The position numbers and the translations under genes were made by a program. Positions 51,953 through 62,000 of a stretch of DNA of 64,000 nt are shown piece after piece (within the stretch, counting starts at the first letter, position 1; each line of letters starts with the position of its first letter). Below the pieces are notes generated by a model, which did not search any database, had not been told where the DNA came from, and saw only the letters and a program-made list of their open reading frames with translations. The stretch lies in contig NZ_CP132543.1 in assembly GCF_030845195.1 (NCBI RefSeq), positions 2,249,501 through 2,313,500 on the forward strand, read 5' to 3'. This DNA is from Sanyastnella coralliicola. GTDB lineage: Bacteria > Bacteroidota > Bacteroidia > Flavobacteriales_D > Sanyastnellaceae.

Positions 51953-54900
51953 ACACGCACACCCAGAACGATGATATCGTCAATCTGCGGGTGATGTCCT
52001 TTCCATTCGAAGTAACGTTGATGAAGCATGCTCCGCTGTACATCCAAACTCAGATTGTGTATTGAGTCAAAGATTTGCATGAGACCGCTCTTCTTAAGTT
52101 TCTTACCATTCTCTCCTCCGAATTGATCTGATATTCCATCGCTAAATTGATAGAAGATATCTCCTGGTGAAAGCTTCATTTGATGCAAGGTGAAGCGTTT
52201 ACCCATCCCGAGTCCTGTGCCTCCAACTGAGTGACGGTCACCCTTGATTTCAGAACGCACTCCATCGCGGTAGACCACGACTGGTCGTTTTGCTGAACTG
52301 AATCGAAGCATGCTGGTATCATGATCATACTCTACAATGGAAATATCCATACCATCACGCACGGTGAATGGACTATTCTCATTGTACAACATCTCAGTCA
52401 GCTCCTTGTCAAGGTTGTAAAGTAGTTCGTCGGGTGACCAAACGTTATGCTTCTTACTCACATCTTTCAAAAGCACCGTTCCAATCATCGACATGAAAGC
52501 CCCTGGTACTCCGTGTCCGGTGCAGTCAGCGCATGCGATGAGCACTTTGCTTCCAAACTTCTCTACCCAATAGAAATCACCGCTCACGATGTCACGTGGC
52601 TTATAGAAAACAAAGGAATCTCTAAAGTGGCTTTGCAAAGAGTCTGGCTCAGGAAGAATAGCCTTCTGAATGTTCTTGGCGTAGCGAATACTGTCGGTAA
52701 TGTCTTTATTGGTTATCTCCAGTAGCTCTTTCTGTTTAACCACCTCACGCGTTCTGACGTCCAGTTCTTTCTGCAGACGTTCTTGATTCTGAACCATGAC
52801 GAATTCTCGCCGCTTCACCACGATTCGCGCTGTAATGAAGACCACAAAAATCACAAAGAAGAAGAACCACCACTCTTTCCAAAATGGTTTAGCAATGTAG
52901 ATGTTCAACTGAGCTTCTTCCCCATTCGTTTGTCCGCTTTCATCCAGAGCACGCACCCTAAATGTATAGCTCCCATGATCCAATCGAGGATAACGAACGT
53001 GCGACTCCTCTACGGGATCTGACCAGCTGAGATCATGTCCATCAAGGAAGTATTCGTAGCGGACCTGGTCAGAATTTAAAAAGCTAATTCCAACGAATCC
53101 GATATCAAATCGGTAAGATCCAGAAGGCAGTTCAATCGCTGAGTTCAACGGATACAAGCTATCGCTGATGCTGACCATCGTAAGGTTGATGAGAGGTGCT
53201 ACTTGATCCGTCATATCTTCTACCGGGTTGTATGAAAGTAATCCTTGATCAGACGCGAAGAGTATACGTCCGTAGCGATCACCGCCTACTGAATTCGGTG
53301 TGAATGACTCCAGTCCAAGTTCGTTTGTTGCGAAGGTTCGGATTTGTCCCTCCTCAATTCCAATACGAGATATTCCTCCTTTGTGCCCAGTCCAAACAAA
53401 CCCTTCCGCGCTAGCGTGAATAGCATAGCAATAATCAGAGAATAAACCCGAACTGCGATCAAAAGTGTGCACTCCCCTCTCATCAATCTTCAAGACACCA
53501 CCTCCACTGGTTCCAATCCAAACATCTCCTATTTGATCCTCGTCAATACACAAGACGTCAATGAGCTGTTCTTGGTTGAGATCAATAGCTTGCATGACAC
53601 CGCTTTCAATCTTAACCAAGCCGTTGTTGCGCGTCCCAATCCATATCGTTCCATCGGTCGATTGAAACAGGGTTTTTACCACGTTATGCGGAAGTCCAGA
53701 CTGCATAGTCAAGTGTGAAATCACACGATTTTCTCGAATCTGATATACCCCGAAATCCGTAGCTACGTACGTAATGGCACCAACGTTCAGAATATCATTA
53801 ACACGCTGATTTAAGCGGTCATCAGAAAGTCGAACTTTCTCGAATTTTCCTTCTTCGTGATCATAACAGTAAAGACCATGGTCTTCAGTACCCAACCATA
53901 AATGATAGCTATCATCAAGGGATAGTTGACTAACAGAAGCAGAGTCAGGCAAGGCCACCATTGCTGTGGTTTCAGTCATCTCAGTGTTCCACTGCAAAAG
54001 GCCTTTGTCGCTAGCCAACCAACAAGAGTTTTGTTGCGTAAGAATGTCATTGATCTGATAATTCCCGCCAAGACTTTCCAATCTAAACACGTCATCAGAC
54101 AGCATCATTAACCCTTCGCCATTGCTACCTATCCAAAGGTTTTCTTCTCTATCGAGGAATAGCACACCCGTACTATTCACGGGGTTCTTCAAGCCTTTGT
54201 TTACTTCGATAGCTCGTTGGTATTCTCCTTTGAACTGCTCATCAAGGCGGAAGAGTCCTTGCTTATTCGTTGCTACCCATAAGGCATTGTGACGGTAGCA
54301 CATATCGGTGACCTCCCAAGAAGCGGTGGTCGAATTCAAATACAACGGGGTAAACTCGCTCAAGGTGGGGTCGTAGCTAACGAGTCCGAATCCTGCCATA
54401 GCTACTGCTATGGCCCCTTGATTTGTCGAATGCAGCGCTGTAATGTCATTGCCGTCCAAAGCGCTTTCCCAAGAAAGACTAGAAGAGGAAAAATCATACC
54501 TAGCCAAACCAAGATCTGTGGCAATAAAAACATCATTATTCAGGCCTAATAAGCAATCCTTCGGCAATGCGCCATCCAATGAAACTTCAATGATCTCGGT
54601 CACACCCTCGATATTGATGTTCACGAGTGTTCCGTTCTGACGCAGGAAGAGGATATGCTCTGCATTATGAGCAGAGGCTACCACACGTTCATTATTCGCA
54701 CCCCCCGGGTACACCAAATGATACTGGGTTCCATCCGTCTTACTGATCGCACCATCGAAATGTCCGAAATAGACATGATCTCCTACCCTTTCTGAAGCAG
54801 TGATGAAGCTATTTGGAAGTCCGTCAGAAGTATCAGCGATGCTAAATGAGTTGCCATCAAATCGATAAAGTCCATTAGCCGTACCCGCGAGTAAGTATCC

Positions 54901-55038
54901 GTTGGGCGCCTGTTCTAGCGAATAGATAAAACGCTCAAAGAGTCCGTCGGACTCTTTAAATGTGCGCTGATCAAAGCTCTGGCTATAAACACCAGACGAG
55001 ATGCACAAAGTCAATATGACAATGGCAATCTTTCTCAT
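51949..55038 (-). CDS. Propeller sensor with SpoIIE-type serine phosphatase output
   Basis: 1029 residues. The signal peptide ends at GVYSQ. Two seven-bladed Reg_prop propellers (about 25-650, many NLWIGS, TIWIGT, DVWIGT blades) are followed by a Y_Y_Y domain (about 660-735), one membrane helix (EWWFFFFVIFVVFITARIV, about 745-765), a coiled coil, and a cytoplasmic SpoIIE/PP2C phosphatase (about 805-1029). The latter has GDFYWVEKFGSKVLIACADCTGHGVPGAFMS, the metal-binding Asp residues, and DGISDQFGG near the end. Known for the family: the phosphatase dephosphorylates an anti-anti-sigma-like protein or another regulator. No such partner gene is near. Its ATG overlaps the stop of the upstream secreted protein (4 bp), so it is the last gene of the adhesin operon. 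Confidence 0.88.
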   Translation of the reverse strand: MRKIAIVILTLCISSGVYSQSFDQRTFKESDGLFERFIYSLEQAPNGYLLAGTANGLYRFDGNSFSIADTSDGLPNSFITASERVGDHVYFGHFDGAISKTDGTQYHLVYPGGANNERVVASAHNAEHILFLRQNGTLVNINIEGVTEIIEVSLDGALPKDCLLGLNNDVFIATDLGLARYDFSSSSLSWESALDGNDITALHSTNQGAIAVAMAGFGLVSYDPTLSEFTPLYLNSTTASWEVTDMCYRHNALWVATNKQGLFRLDEQFKGEYQRAIEVNKGLKNPVNSTGVLFLDREENLWIGSNGEGLMMLSDDVFRLESLGGNYQINDILTQQNSCWLASDKGLLQWNTEMTETTAMVALPDSASVSQLSLDDSYHLWLGTEDHGLYCYDHEEGKFEKVRLSDDRLNQRVNDILNVGAITYVATDFGVYQIRENRVISHLTMQSGLPHNVVKTLFQSTDGTIWIGTRNNGLVKIESGVMQAIDLNQEQLIDVLCIDEDQIGDVWIGTSGGGVLKIDERGVHTFDRSSGLFSDYCYAIHASAEGFVWTGHKGGISRIGIEEGQIRTFATNELGLESFTPNSVGGDRYGRILFASDQGLLSYNPVEDMTDQVAPLINLTMVSISDSLYPLNSAIELPSGSYRFDIGFVGISFLNSDQVRYEYFLDGHDLSWSDPVEESHVRYPRLDHGSYTFRVRALDESGQTNGEEAQLNIYIAKPFWKEWWFFFFVIFVVFITARIVVKRREFVMVQNQERLQKELDVRTREVVKQKELLEITNKDITDSIRYAKNIQKAILPEPDSLQSHFRDSFVFYKPRDIVSGDFYWVEKFGSKVLIACADCTGHGVPGAFMSMIGTVLLKDVSKKHNVWSPDELLYNLDKELTEMLYNENSPFTVRDGMDISIVEYDHDTSMLRFSSAKRPVVVYRDGVRSEIKGDRHSVGGTGLGMGKRFTLHQMKLSPGDIFYQFSDGISDQFGGENGKKLKKSGLMQIFDSIHNLSLDVQRSMLHQRYFEWKGHHPQIDDIIVLGVRV

Positions 55039-56006
55039 CTGCGCTGAATAGGTTTAGCAACGGCTTTTCCCTGGTAACGAGGCACTCCACCGATAGGCAC
55101 CGTGTAGAATGGTAGCAACTCACCGTATTGGTTTGTCACATAGAACACCACGTTATTATTGTTGATCTGAAGCGATTCGTCTTTCGTGAATTGAATGTCA
55201 AGCGACTTGCCTCGTTCCTCGTCTTTAATCGTGTACTGATTGCGAGCCCAGTTGTTATCTCCTGAGGTCTCGAGCTCCTCAGCAAAAGACACTACGCTAT
55301 AGATGCGAATGTAGCCGTCATCATCCCAGTCAAAGTTTGACTGCGCGAGATAAACCACCGCATCATCGATGTACGGGTACACATGCGAAGTCTGCCAAGA
55401 GTCGGCATGAAGGCGGAAAGTATATTCGAAAGTGAAGGCATTCCCTCCTTCCACGCTTTCATTGGCGTCAGGTGAGTTTGATAGGTAATACTTGTAGAGG
55501 TTTCCATCGTCTCCGCGTACCCCTTCGCAAATCATTTTGAAAATGTAGCCGCCATACTTTTCTGAAAGCTCTCCTTCGACCGGGTTAAATGGTCCGAAGG
55601 TGTACCACTTCTCATCGTATTCGGCTTGACCACCGAAGGTCTTTGAAGCCAACAATGTTCCGCTCTTGTAATTCCCAATAGGATCAACTGAACGGGCATC
55701 ATCGTCGGTGATACAGCTCTTTCCACCAAAAACAGAGAAACGTGTCATGGTGTTGAAGGTCTCCTTCATTTCATCAATCTCACCCCCACAATCAGGATCG
55801 TAGACGCGGATGTAGAAAGGCGTCTTTTGGTCTGAAGGGATGGAAAAGAAAAAGGTCTGGCAATAGTCATCGTCTCCCCAAGAGGGATCGGCATTCTTAC
55901 CGAAAGTGACCAAGTACGGAATGTTCTCTTCCTCAGCGGGAACAGGTTGTGCGAAAAGGCCAAGGGCCAAGAGGCTGCAGAAACAAAATAGTATGGCTGT
56001 TTTCAT
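55035..56006 (-). CDS. Secreted protein of unknown function in the adhesin operon
   Basis: 323 residues, signal peptide ending FAQ. The body is acidic, rich in aromatic residues, with cysteines at YDPDCGGE, SCITDDD and MICEGV and many beta-strand segments (YIRVYDPDC, YGGYIFKMICEG, FTFEYTFRLHAD, VVFYVTNQYGELLPF). It is like a jelly-roll or carbohydrate-binding fold in layout, but I recognise no family. It lies 71 bp after the OmpA-like gene and overlaps the sensor phosphatase by 4 bp, so it is probably a periplasmic accessory of that sensor (inference from context). Confidence 0.6.
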   Translation of the reverse strand: MKTAILFCFCSLLALGLFAQPVPAEEENIPYLVTFGKNADPSWGDDDYCQTFFFSIPSDQKTPFYIRVYDPDCGGEIDEMKETFNTMTRFSVFGGKSCITDDDARSVDPIGNYKSGTLLASKTFGGQAEYDEKWYTFGPFNPVEGELSEKYGGYIFKMICEGVRGDDGNLYKYYLSNSPDANESVEGGNAFTFEYTFRLHADSWQTSHVYPYIDDAVVYLAQSNFDWDDDGYIRIYSVVSFAEELETSGDNNWARNQYTIKDEERGKSLDIQFTKDESLQINNNNVVFYVTNQYGELLPFYTVPIGGVPRYQGKAVAKPIQRR

Positions 56007-56077
56007 CTCCTAGTCAGTTCATTTGTAGGAACCTACTGTCAGCCATTACTTACGGGAAGTGTAAGATTTTGGTTACA

Positions 56078-58183
56078 TCACTCCTCTTGGAAGATTAATC
56101 TGAACTCTACGCGTCGGTTTTGTTGACGACCACGTTCTGTGGCATTCGAAGCTACCGGACGTTTATTTCCGTATCCTGCCGAGAAGATTCGACTTTCAGC
56201 TATGCCTTGTTCTGTCAGGTAAGCCACCACCGCAGCCGCGCGCTCTTCTGATAACTTTAAGTTGTACTCTTCAGAACCAGAGTTATCGGTATGAGCATCC
56301 ACTTGCAAATGAAGGCCTTCATCCTCTTTCAGAAGTTGGGCCACGAACTCCAGGTTCTCCAAAGAAGCATCTTGAATTTCAGCGCTATTCACAGCGAATT
56401 GAATGTCGGCGAGTGTACCTACATATCGATTCATCTCGATTTTCTCTTCATCTGAATAGTACTTGCCTCGCTTGACCGTTGACTCTTCAAAATTGGTAGG
56501 CAGTTCGTCTTTGACAAGTACGTCATGATAACCACTTTCAATCATGGTTTCTCGCACCTGGTAAAGATCTAGCAGCTCTTCTCCTTCCCCAACACTGTAG
56601 TGATAGAGGCTGTCCATACGTCGGAATCGTTCTGTGATTTCGAAAGGAACATGCTCGAAGTAAGGGTCGTTCAAAGTCATCTGAATTGGACTCTGATGGA
56701 ACTCTACGAAGTAGACACGTTCATCTTCATTTTCAGTCGTTTCATTTTCACGTTTAGCTTCAGGAATGACTGCTTCAAATGCTACCTTCTCGGTCAATAG
56801 CTCAGGAGAACGTGGGTCATACACCACTATTTTTCGTGTTGCACATTGATGGTAGGTTTGACCATTCCTTGGCATGGCCATGGCTCCCAATGACAGGTCA
56901 TAGACTCCTGGTGCGGCGTAGCTCAACTCCCACTCTGTTCCTTTGTGTTTTCTTCCATCTCCTGAATTCCAATAGAGGTCTTCTAGCTCCATTCTTCCCA
57001 GTTCAGAAAGGTCTGCACCGAAGGCTACCGGCTCATTGACTTCAATCGAATCAATACCAGTGATGAATGGAATACGCGCCATCTCGATTTGAACCCGAAG
57101 CTCAGATACTCGTCCAAATTGAGCTCCAGTGATGGTGTCAAAAATATTCAGAGCAACGTCATAGGTTCCCACTCCAGGGAAACAGTGCTCGTTACTCAAT
57201 CCACGCGCGGTGGTTCCATCTCCAAAATCCCATTCGTAGTAGACAGGGAGGGTGTCGTTATGAGTAATTTCTGTCTCCTCAATCAAGTAACACGTTGGTT
57301 CTGGGAACGAAGGCTTGCAGCTTTCAAAAGTTGGTAGTTCTCGGGTGAACTCCCAAATATCGCTGTCTCCTCCCTTACGATCTGTGCTGAAGAAGCCGTG
57401 AATCTCGTCTTGGTCAAAAACCATATGGTAATCGTTTCCTTTCGAGTTGATTGGTGCCTTCAGACGTTGTGGTTTTGACCATGCGCCTTGCTCTGGGTAA
57501 GAGAAGTATATGTCTAGCATTTCTGCTCCTGGCAGGCTGTCTGAAGAGAAGTACAACCAACCATTTGGTGCGAAGACAGGGAAGTATTCATTTCCTGGAG
57601 TATTCAATCGGTCGATCAATTCAGGTTGTGACCATTCTCCATTTCCACGGACTGAATAGTATAGATCTGCACCACCTTTTCCTCCTGCTTTGTCTGAACA
57701 GAAGACAAGTGTATCGCCTGTCAAACTAAAAGTTGGGTGCGCTGTATTGTATCCGGCATTGGTGCTATTCCAAGGGAAGTATTGGTGTTGGCTTTGCTTT
57801 TGCCCCTTGCCGATGAATTGAATGCCGAGCACTTCTGTTTTCTGGCCTTCGGCCGAAATATTCACCGTACATGCAATTTCATTCCGAAGATGATCTACGT
57901 CGAATGGCCCTAAGTGATGGGAAGCAGGCGACGCATAACCGTCAGGAATGGATACCTCTCCTTCTTCATCAAACCAATGTACCGGGAGCTGTCCTGATTC
58001 ATCTTGAACCGTAATTAAGCTTTGAGTTCGTCGATCACTGCAGAAGTATCGTTGTCCATCAATTTCCTGAATCGCAAAGTCATTGGCAGGGGTATTCACC
58101 TCAGCTTTTTGAATACTGAAGTCTTGTGCCAAGCCAGATAGGCCAGACAGCAGCAAGACGATATGTATCCAAATCTTATTCAT
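56078..58183 (-). CDS. OmpA-family protein with PD40 and PKD domains
   Basis: 701 residues. The signal peptide ends at LAQ. PD40-type propeller blades (about 150-290: AHPTFSLTGDTLVFCSDKAGGKGGADLYYS, LYFSSDSLPGAEMLDIYFS, GFFSTDRKGGDSDIWEF), two PKD-like domains (YYEWDFGDGTTARG and a second near YWNSGDGRKHKG), and a C-terminal OmpA domain (about 595-701: FAVNSAEIQDASLENLEFVAQLL, HTDNSGSEEYNLKLSEERAAAVVAYL, NRRVEFRL) that binds peptidoglycan. This domain set matches PorE/SprE-like components of the type IX system, which tie the translocon to the wall. Its start overlaps the SprF-like gene stop by one base. Confidence 0.88.
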   Translation of the reverse strand: MNKIWIHIVLLLSGLSGLAQDFSIQKAEVNTPANDFAIQEIDGQRYFCSDRRTQSLITVQDESGQLPVHWFDEEGEVSIPDGYASPASHHLGPFDVDHLRNEIACTVNISAEGQKTEVLGIQFIGKGQKQSQHQYFPWNSTNAGYNTAHPTFSLTGDTLVFCSDKAGGKGGADLYYSVRGNGEWSQPELIDRLNTPGNEYFPVFAPNGWLYFSSDSLPGAEMLDIYFSYPEQGAWSKPQRLKAPINSKGNDYHMVFDQDEIHGFFSTDRKGGDSDIWEFTRELPTFESCKPSFPEPTCYLIEETEITHNDTLPVYYEWDFGDGTTARGLSNEHCFPGVGTYDVALNIFDTITGAQFGRVSELRVQIEMARIPFITGIDSIEVNEPVAFGADLSELGRMELEDLYWNSGDGRKHKGTEWELSYAAPGVYDLSLGAMAMPRNGQTYHQCATRKIVVYDPRSPELLTEKVAFEAVIPEAKRENETTENEDERVYFVEFHQSPIQMTLNDPYFEHVPFEITERFRRMDSLYHYSVGEGEELLDLYQVRETMIESGYHDVLVKDELPTNFEESTVKRGKYYSDEEKIEMNRYVGTLADIQFAVNSAEIQDASLENLEFVAQLLKEDEGLHLQVDAHTDNSGSEEYNLKLSEERAAAVVAYLTEQGIAESRIFSAGYGNKRPVASNATERGRQQNRRVEFRLIFQEE

Positions 58184-59094
58184 CAGAAGAAGCGCGGGTT
58201 ACTGGCAGCACGTTCAAAGACCAAGTCATAACGCAAGGTCAATTCGTGGGTTCCTGATTGGTAGGAAGCAATGGCAGACATCCAATGATCGTAAGCATAA
58301 GCCAGACTCAACTGACCATTAACGTGGTATCGAATCAACCCAACTACTGCCCGCTGCGTTCGATATGAAGCACCAATATCAAGTCGATTGTCATATCGGA
58401 AAATGACATTGAAGTCGGTTTGTTGAATTCCTTGTGAAGAGGCAATGAGCATTGCTGACGGACGCAAGGCAAGCATGGGTGTTAGCTTAAGCTCACCTCC
58501 AATATTGAGGTAGGTAGGAACAGATTCCATCTCGAATTCAGCCACGTAGCCCTCTCCTGATCTATAGCTTCTTGTCAGCAACGAAGGCACCGAGAAACTT
58601 AAGTAGGCAGATTGCCTTTCGTAGTACAACCCAAATCCTGCATCGGGAAGTCCAAAAGTCTGGTTTCCTCCTACGAATTGAGGGTCATTTTCTTCGGTTG
58701 TAATGACTTCACTCCATTGATCAGTACCAAATACCCAATGAATGGCCAGTCCTAAACTCAAGGTCGCATTGCGTGTCGGCATTCTGTATGCAAAGGCACC
58801 TCCGACTTGGGTAGATTTTGAAACCCCGAACTGATCGTTCCAAGCGGTCAATCCAATTCCGAGTTTTCCATTCTGAGCTGGAGCATGAGCTGATAGTAGA
58901 TGCGTTCTTGGTGCATCGCTAAAGCCCGCCCATTGCTTACGGTATCCTAAGGCGAATGTGGTTGATTCAGCAGATCCTGCGAATGCCGGATTCAGCGGCA
59001 ACGCATGATGCATGTACTGAGAAAGCACAGGTGATTGCTGACCAACTACCCCATTCATCAGGAGCAAAAACGCTATGACGATTAATCCTCTCAT
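58183..59094 (-). CDS. PorP/SprF family outer-membrane protein
   Basis: 303 residues, signal peptide ending GVVGQQ. The PorP/SprF signature follows at once: SPVLSQYMHHALPLNPAFAGS, YRKQWAGF, and LGIGLTAWNDQFGVSKSTQVGGAFAYR. Beta-barrel strands run to the end. SprF-type proteins are needed to export type B cargo. Here the gene is directly downstream of a giant type B cargo (ATGA overlap) and upstream of an OmpA-like protein (TGATG overlap), the same order as sprB-sprF pairs. It should be the dedicated partner for that adhesin. Confidence 0.93.
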   Translation of the reverse strand: MRGLIVIAFLLLMNGVVGQQSPVLSQYMHHALPLNPAFAGSAESTTFALGYRKQWAGFSDAPRTHLLSAHAPAQNGKLGIGLTAWNDQFGVSKSTQVGGAFAYRMPTRNATLSLGLAIHWVFGTDQWSEVITTEENDPQFVGGNQTFGLPDAGFGLYYERQSAYLSFSVPSLLTRSYRSGEGYVAEFEMESVPTYLNIGGELKLTPMLALRPSAMLIASSQGIQQTDFNVIFRYDNRLDIGASYRTQRAVVGLIRYHVNGQLSLAYAYDHWMSAIASYQSGTHELTLRYDLVFERAASNPRFF

Positions 59095-62000
59095 TCGTAC
59101 TTAATGATCAAAAATTGGGTGTGAACCTGACCTTGCATTTCCATCACGGCATAGTAGGTAGCCGCTGGTAATTTGTTTCCTCTGCGGTCTGTACCATCCC
59201 AACTGTTGTCGTAGTGATCGTTGGCGTAAACGAGGTTTCCGTTTTTGTCAAAGACGTTCAAAGAAACTACCCCTAGCTCATCCAATCCTCGGATGACGAA
59301 TTCATCGTTGATTCCATCTTGATCGGGAGAGAAACCGTTAGGTACAAGGAAGTCTTTCACCATAACACGTAACGAGTCGCTCATGGTAGGGCAAGGTTCG
59401 TTCGATACGGATACAATGAGCATGTATTCTCCTGGCGTTTCCGCGCTAGCGAAGAAAGTATCACCGTCAAACGAAGCATTCAGATCAATAAACTCCCACT
59501 CCATTTCTCCAACCCCATTGTATTCATATGGCACTTCAAAAGAGCGTGGAGAATCGAGGAACATATCTTCTCCCAAATCCACAGGTAACGGAGCTTCCAC
59601 AAAGGTGACTAACACTGCATCTTGATTTACACACCCCATGGTAGAGGTCACCGTCAAATTCAGTTCGAATTCACCGTAAGTATCTGTTTCAATGTCAGGT
59701 GAGCTTGTTCCTTCCCCATCAAGGGTCATGATTTCATTCGGCATGTCCCATTCCATGACCGCGCCATCTGTGAAGGCTTCAAGTGAGGCGTTCATGCCAC
59801 AAACCACAAGGTCATCTCCCGCATTTACTTCAGGCAATGCGTACACGTTCATGGTAATGGAGGCATTTCCTCCGCATTCACCAAGAGCGACTTCAATCGT
59901 GACCTCATCACTTCCCGCAATTGCAGGATCATAAATTCCAGAAGGTGCATTTGACGACCAGGTCAATTGATCTGCATTCGTCTGCAATAGCTCAGTAAGA
60001 TCTACCGATTCCGCGTTAGCGCATACATCAACTTCAGCAGTACTGAAAGACACTTCAACCGCATCAAGAACCGTGATTTCAAACTCGCAGACTTGTGAAT
60101 TTCCGTGAATGTCAGTCACCTTGTATTGAAGAACTGAAGTACCGATTGGGAAAGAATCACCCGATTCAAGCGTCAATTCATCAATGCGCTCCACTTGTGC
60201 CACTCCGCAATTATCTGATGTCTCAGGAGCTGTGAATGTAACCACAGGGTTACAGCTAGAAATATTTTCAGGACAAGTGATCTCAGGGAGAACCATGTCT
60301 TTAATTTCAATGGTTGTTGTGCACTGCAATTCTTGTTCAGCCACTTGAGCGCTCCATACCACTTCGTAGACTCCAGGAGCTAAGAAATCTCCTATTTCTG
60401 GTCCTGAAACTTGCGAAAGGACAGGCTCGGCACACGGGAATTCAGCGCTTGGTAAGGTGTAATCCAATTCAGCGCCACATGAAAGCGGATCCACCGCCTC
60501 GATGATCACCGACTCCTGGCATTCCAGGATCAATTCAACTTCGTAAGTAATTTCAAGTTCTTGTACACATTGTGAAGTTCCGTAGAGGTCTTCTATTGTG
60601 AATGTCACTTCAATCAATTCATCGGTCACTTGCGTTCCAGGAGCAGGTTCCTGTGAAACAGAAACAGCATCTCCACATGATTCAAGAATCGAAACATTCC
60701 CTGTGTAATCTGGCATCACGTAGAAACACGCATCAACGCTCACTGGATTCAGCACCGTGCACTCAATCTCTGGATTCACTGTAGCGACTATCGTGATTTC
60801 AGTGGTACACATGGATTGGTTGTCAAAGGCATCCACAGCCACGAAATCGATCATGTGTACTCCTGGATGGAGAACTTCACCAGCCAAAATAGACTGTGAG
60901 AAGTCGACGAGCGAACAGTCGTTGATGATCACCTCGTCGGTGAGATCTTCTAGTACGGTTGTACAATTGGTGATCTCGAAGGTCATGTCTTGTGGACAAT
61001 CGAGAATCGGGTTCGAATCATCAACCACGGTCAACACTAGACTGCATTCTGAGCTTAGTCCATTGACGTCAGTAATTTCGAAGTTGATGGTATACTCACC
61101 GATAGTCAATTCAGTTCCTGCAGCGATTGACTGGTCAATAGAAGCGATTTCGCAGTTATCAAAAGCGGAAATCAATGAAGTCAGATCTTCTAGAAGATAG
61201 ACACAGTCGCCACTGATTGCACGTACAATCTCATCTCCACAGTCAACCACGGGTGCCATTTCATCTGATACTTGGATATCGAAATCGTACGATTGCGCAT
61301 TACCATAGATGTCTTCAGCATAAATGGTGATCACATGAACTCCAGCGCTTAACGCGGTTCCTGGGGTTGGTGTTTGAGTTGCGAATTGAATCGCACAATT
61401 GTCTTCAACAGAAGCGATGGCAATGAAGTCTGGGGTGCTGAACTCGCAGGCATCAGACAAGTTGAACGACGTTTCTCCAGAGTAGCTAATCACTGGAGAT
61501 TCTGAGTCTTCTACCTCCAATTCAAAGCTGCAGGTTTCTTCATTTCCATTTTCATCCTGAATCAGCAATTCAATGGTATGGAATCCGGCATTAAGTTGTG
61601 TCCCCAGTGTAGGGTTCTGGCTGATTGTGAAACTACCACACGACTCTATGACACTCACGTTATCTGTGAAGTCTTCAAGGGTATACCAGCAGTTGCCGGC
61701 AGTCCAACGAATGGTGTTACCCGGACAAGAAACGCTCAATCCACTTGCTCCAGTCACTTGGACTTGGAAGCTGCAAGTGACCATACCGTCGTAGTCGTCG
61801 GTAGCCGTCATTGTAATTTCGTGTGTCCCTACAGATAACTCCGTTCCTGGCAGAGGTGACTGTGTGATAGTCAAGCTTCCGCACCCTGTGGATGCGACAA
61901 CATCTGCAGTAAAATCTTCCAAGATGTATAGGCACTGCGCATTCGAAACTACCGATTGATCATCAGGGCAATCCATTATTGGAGTTCCGGTGAAGACCAC

